Origin: Candidatus Bathyarchaeia archaeon
Lineage (GTDB): Archaea; Thermoproteota; Bathyarchaeia; 40CM-2-53-6; CALIRQ01
Assembly (NCBI GenBank): GCA_038843675.1
Contig: JAWBRV010000005.1
Span: forward strand, 28,236 to 92,235
Length of the DNA: 64,000 nucleotides
Direction: 5' to 3'
Part shown: piece by piece, positions 60,566 to 64,000 of the stretch
Position numbering within the stretch: position 1 is the first letter of the stretch
Layout: each line of letters starts with the position of its first letter
Program-made: the position numbers and the translations under genes
Notes under the pieces: model-generated
Told to the model about the DNA's origin: nothing
The model's database searches: none
Seen by the model: the letters and a program-made list of their open reading frames with translations, nothing else

Positions 60566-61418
60566 CCCTTTAAACCCCCTCTTTTTTCCAATCCCCAACT
60601 TCATCCGATTTTAGATTGTTTGAAAATGGAAATGAAGGGGCGGAGAGAGGCTCAACAATTTTGGCGGGCCCAACGGGATACTTCCCCGCGATATCGCGGG
60701 TTAAACCATTCCAAAGGCCCGGGGTCCGCGGCTGCAAAGGAGGGGCTTGGTGCGGGATTTGGGGGAACGGGCTCGGGCGGAATCGCTGAGCCCCGCTTCC
60801 CCATTCATCGAAATCCCCTCTGAAACCTTCCTTTCCCCGTATCTCTCCCTCGGCGCCTTCCATTCCAAGGAGCGTTGGACCAGACCCGTGGCATCTTCCT
60901 TGGGGCTATGTAAATCCATGCGACATATCCATAGCCCCAGAATCCCCGAGTATTCCGCGCAACTCCTCGGATCATGGTCGAGCCCTTCATGCGCCGTACT
61001 CATGGGGATTATTCCACGCGCCTTATTGTGTGGGGCCTCCCCCGGGATGGCCGTACTTGGTGAAGTCGCGGAAGGCCATCACCCTATAGCGGCTCGAGGG
61101 ATTATACGGGCCCTCCCGGAGCGGCGGGGCCTCCCCGCCGTTCGCCATCCCAACCCCGGCATCATTATGCCGACCCTGAGGCCCCTCCCGAGCCGGGCCA
61201 GCTCGAGGTGCGTATGGCCTCTGAGGGTCGTGAGGAAGGAGCCCTAAGCCCATTGCGGATCCCCCGGGCCCTGAAGGAGCCCCCGCCAGTAATGAGTGAA
61301 TTTGGAATAGCAAACGCACTCTTTTCCGCCCTTCTCCATAATCGAATATCTCTCAAACCAAACCTCATTATGGAAATGTTTTTATAGAATTTGGAAAAGT
61401 TCTTATATTGGGTACGTC
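60566..61418. other. Long region without an intact gene
   Basis: Both strands contain only short or odd frames. The minus strand has protein-like scraps (for example GFWGYGYVAWIYIAPRKMP near 60900-60970 and SRYRVMAFRDFTKYGHPGG near 61050), which suggests one decayed gene. A GC-rich hairpin (61122-61129 with 61133-61140) lies in it. TTTTTATAG near 61378-61386 is a likely TATA box of the next gene. Confidence 0.5.
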
Positions 61419-62756
61419 TTGGCCCGAAAGGCAGCTTGCCTTTTGGCGATTCTAGCCCTCTCGATCGCGATCGCAGGAATCCCCACGGCAAAGGGTAAGC
61501 AACTGTACTATTTCGAAATCCCCGGCGTCATCGGCGCGGTATTCGAATTGCCGGAGGGGTGGAAATGTGAGCCCATGAGGCCTAAGGAAGTCCAGAAACC
61601 CCATCATTATGTGGTGTTTGAAAGCGGATCCGCTCGCATTTCCATGTACCCGAGCTTGCCCTATGCCTCGGCAAGGGAGTGGAGCCTGAGTTATGCTACG
61701 GGAATTGAAGGAGCATCTAGAGAATGCTTAAAAGTCGGCAATTACGAAGTCTATTCTTTAAGTTATAAAACGTACAGCGTTGTTCGCAGTGATTACACTC
61801 CTTGGGCTTGGGGTGGTAAGAGCTGGTATGGTAGTTATATTGGGAGCTGGGGCTTCGGCACGGATATAAGCGATGCATACAGATTCCATACAATTAGCAA
61901 GAAACATAATTTCTTTTTCTTTAAGGAGGATTCGCGCTTTTGGCTCCTTGAAGGCTTTAGCCAAAAGGATGCAATGCATATCATAACCACGCTCCGCCCG
62001 GCCTTCAAGGCCGAGTTGGAGTCAAATGCAAGAATAGGGGTGAGGGTGGATGAGGAGCGGGTCGATCCGCCCGCCACGCTTTACCTGACGCCCTTCAAGG
62101 ACCACGAGTTCGAGGTTCCGGAGATAATCCCCGAAGGACCCAACGCTAGGCTCGTCTTTTTAGAATGGAAAATTGGAAACAACGTCGAACGGAGTGGAAA
62201 GGTTACGCTCAACGTATCCAGCTCACTTTCCTTGAGGGCCATCTACAAGCGCCAGTTCATGTTGGAGGTCTCCACGGATCATGGCCAAATTGAGGGATCC
62301 GGCTGGTACAATGAGGGCTCTTGGGCCAAGGTCTCCCTGACGGCCACGATCGTCGGCGGCCCATTGATAAGGTATAGGTTCAGCCATTGGGCCGGCGATG
62401 CCTCAGGCTCTGATCCGACCATAAGCGTTCGAATGGATGGCCCCAAGGTCATAAGGGCCATATGGGTCGAGGATTATGCGAACCTTTACGCCCTCATCGC
62501 CATCTTGGCGATCGTTGCGGGCGTAATGGCCCTCGCCCTAGTCAGGCGGAGGCGATCCGCGATTCAATCGCCCCCCGTTGAGAACGCATTGGGGAATGGG
62601 GCTAAAGCATATGAAGAGAAGTTAGAGAGGCTATCAAATCTATTCATGCGAGGCAAGATTTCTGAAGGGACTTACGAGTCCCTCAAGGCCGAATATGAGG
62701 AAAGGATCAAACGATTTAGGAAGGATGGTACTGAAACAAGCTCTTTAGCCAAATAA
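61419..62756 (+). CDS. Exported membrane-anchored protein with B-repeat and SHOCT-like tail
   Basis: A signal peptide (residues 1-22) precedes a beta-rich outer domain of about 250 residues. An InlB-like B-repeat (QIEGSGWYNEGSWAKVSLTA, then FSHWAGDASGSDPTI), a membrane helix (LYALIAILAIVAGVMALALV) and a SHOCT-like inner tail (LERLSNLFMRGKISEGTYES) follow. The same WYNEG module occurs in the secreted protein at 16009. Function unknown, likely cell surface. Confidence 0.75.
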   Translation: MARKAACLLAILALSIAIAGIPTAKGKQLYYFEIPGVIGAVFELPEGWKCEPMRPKEVQKPHHYVVFESGSARISMYPSLPYASAREWSLSYATGIEGASRECLKVGNYEVYSLSYKTYSVVRSDYTPWAWGGKSWYGSYIGSWGFGTDISDAYRFHTISKKHNFFFFKEDSRFWLLEGFSQKDAMHIITTLRPAFKAELESNARIGVRVDEERVDPPATLYLTPFKDHEFEVPEIIPEGPNARLVFLEWKIGNNVERSGKVTLNVSSSLSLRAIYKRQFMLEVSTDHGQIEGSGWYNEGSWAKVSLTATIVGGPLIRYRFSHWAGDASGSDPTISVRMDGPKVIRAIWVEDYANLYALIAILAIVAGVMALALVRRRRSAIQSPPVENALGNGAKAYEEKLERLSNLFMRGKISEGTYESLKAEYEERIKRFRKDGTETSSLAK

Positions 62757-62759
62757 TCA

Positions 62760-64000
62760 TCAGAATGTCTTTCTCAATAATCTCTTCATCTCTTCTATTT
62801 CCACAAGCCTTTTGTTTATCTTAGACATCTCTTCATCGAATTGCGACATAGTGATGTCGTCGAGGATCTTCTTGGCATTAAGTAGTTCCATCCTTCTCTT
62901 AAGTTGATTCTCCTCTTCCACCAGCTTCTCCAATTCAGAGGAGATCCTATTTTCGAGCTCACCAATTTTCGATTTTATGGTGCGGATCCTCTCCTCGTAT
63001 TCAGCCTTCAGTTCTTTATAGGTCTCTTCAGATATTTTCTCCTCTAAGAGTAGATCGGAGAGCCTCTCCATCTTGCCCTCAATCGATATGAGTTCTCCCT
63101 TGAGCCTATTCAGGTCCTCCGCTAAAGGCTTAGCTTCTTTGGGAGGGATAACGGGCCGAGTTTTCTTCCTCCAGAAGAGGAATATTGCGAGTATCGCTGT
63201 CACAAAGCATGAAATGGTTGTTATCGGCAGAACATACGGGAAGAGTGACCAAACTGGGACTGTTATGACAAAGCTTTCTGATTCTAAAAAGTCCTCCGTT
63301 TCAGGAGTGGCTGCCTTTATCGACAACAGTCCCCACATATCCACGGTCCATGTGTGTTTGAATCGACCTTCATACCAATAATCTAATCGCTCAAGGCTCC
63401 TCCAATAAACATCTCCGGCTTTTCGGTAATAAAGCGTCGGATAAATGGGCGGATCAACCTCCCCGTTGATTTGAATGATCGTCCCAAACAGGCCGTTGGC
63501 GGTCGTCACGAATAGTGTTAGGTGGCGCTTGAGCTTTGCCACCACACTTCCAGGAGCAGTCCTTTTTGCATACTTACAATCGATCAGCCAAGCCCTCACG
63601 CCTATATAGTCTTTCGGCAATTCGCCAACCCGCCACCCCTGCCTCCATCTTATTGGGTCGTTGCCAGTAGTTTCGGCAACGTAGTACCTCAAATTGCCAT
63701 ATTCCCAATAATAGTAATCGCTCCTATTCCAAGTTGGAGGATTGCGCAAGTGAACGCCAATCATCATGTGATCCTCATATATGGCCAATATAACACTCAG
63801 TCCCCCCGCAACCATTATGGAGGCTGCCAAGAGCGAGAAGCAGTCGCAATCCCCATAGCCATCGGCTAGGGTCTCAACCGGATAGGACGCGTTCCTCTTT
63901 CTATACTGGAGTTGACGGATCAGCATAAGGACCCCGTTAGCGAAGTCCTCATCATTGTTTCCATAAATTGCCCTTAAGCGTTTCGCAATAGGCTCTACAG
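62760..64000 (-). CDS. Transglutaminase-like membrane protein with SHOCT-like tail, cut by window edge
   Basis: The frame is open to the right edge (through 63998), so the N-terminus is missing. A transglutaminase-type core is seen: ETLADGYGDCDCFSLLAAS holds the cysteine, and a downstream histidine in EDHMMIGVHL fits the triad. A beta domain, a membrane helix (ITTISCFVTAILAIFLFW), a SHOCT-like segment (MERLSDLLLEEKISEETYKE) and a coiled coil follow. It converges on the preceding gene, three bases apart, which has a similar tail. Confidence 0.78.
   Translation of the reverse strand, partial: VEPIAKRLRAIYGNNDEDFANGVLMLIRQLQYRKRNASYPVETLADGYGDCDCFSLLAASIMVAGGLSVILAIYEDHMMIGVHLRNPPTWNRSDYYYWEYGNLRYYVAETTGNDPIRWRQGWRVGELPKDYIGVRAWLIDCKYAKRTAPGSVVAKLKRHLTLFVTTANGLFGTIIQINGEVDPPIYPTLYYRKAGDVYWRSLERLDYWYEGRFKHTWTVDMWGLLSIKAATPETEDFLESESFVITVPVWSLFPYVLPITTISCFVTAILAIFLFWRKKTRPVIPPKEAKPLAEDLNRLKGELISIEGKMERLSDLLLEEKISEETYKELKAEYEERIRTIKSKIGELENRISSELEKLVEEENQLKRRMELLNAKKILDDITMSQFDEEMSKINKRLVEIEEMKRLLRKTF

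Noticed and set aside
61122..61140. GC-rich hairpin as a terminator of the binding-protein gene
   Set aside because: It lies over 550 bases beyond the stop and is not followed by a T run.

Overview
The window is archaeal and most likely from a thermophilic member of the Thermoproteota (TACK) lineage. It carries eukaryote-like information genes (TBP, RNA polymerase Rpo12, ribosomal protein S26e, archaeal ProRS and ThrRS, Trm5). It also has a Cdv/ESCRT-III cell-division cluster, BHB introns, archaeal TATA boxes close to start codons, branched-polyamine genes, and genes typical of archaeal lipid and mevalonate chemistry. TTG starts are very common. The exact order cannot be fixed from sequence alone.

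Layout. 1-9.4 kb: a cut-off Mrp/NBP35 ATPase, tRNA-Cys with two introns, tRNA-Arg, polyamine genes (speD-bpsA), a flavin-binding protein, an HTH-MEDS regulator, a radical SAM protein, a Dph6 homologue, a GMP synthase ATPase subunit and a JAMM protease. 9.5-18 kb: glycosyltransferases, a Tm-1-like/aldolase pair, a PMT-like glycosyltransferase broken by a 24-nt hairpin that looks like a mini-intron, and a secreted M6-like protein lacking its zinc motif. 18-25 kb: AdoHcy hydrolase, then the cdv cluster (three ESCRT-III paralogues, CdvA, CdvC/Vps4 and an Lrp-like regulator), then endonuclease Q. 25-41 kb: translation genes, two KaiC-like ATPases, CutA, a zinc dehydrogenase, aconitase X (probable phosphomevalonate dehydratase), a HEPN/MNT pair, a UxaA-type dehydratase, a membrane Lon-type protease, a HIT protein and a large membrane protein. 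41-49 kb: one 14-gene operon for a membrane-bound [NiFe] hydrogenase fused to an Mrp antiporter (Mbh type). 49-55 kb: archaeosortase, membrane pyrophosphatase, Trm5, Rpo12, TBP and a broken gene. 55.8-60.6 kb: a branched-chain amino-acid-type ABC transporter. 61.4-64 kb: two surface or membrane proteins with similar SHOCT-like tails, the second cut by the window edge.

Energy and membrane theme: the Mbh complex would couple ferredoxin oxidation and H2 evolution to ion pumping. The pyrophosphatase, with a lysine that marks the K+-independent class, would also pump ions. Cell-division theme: all Cdv proteins lie in one co-directional block, and their ESCRT-III genes share a stretch of DNA identical enough to suggest gene conversion.

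The strongest unusual signals are the candidate BHB mini-intron in a protein gene (14779-14820), the two hand-folded introns of tRNA-Cys, and the identical 56-nt core (99 nt in one pair) shared by the cdvB paralogues. Several gene fragments (class V aminotransferase, two frameshifted small genes) show ongoing gene decay. No CRISPR array, rRNA or intact insertion sequence was seen.
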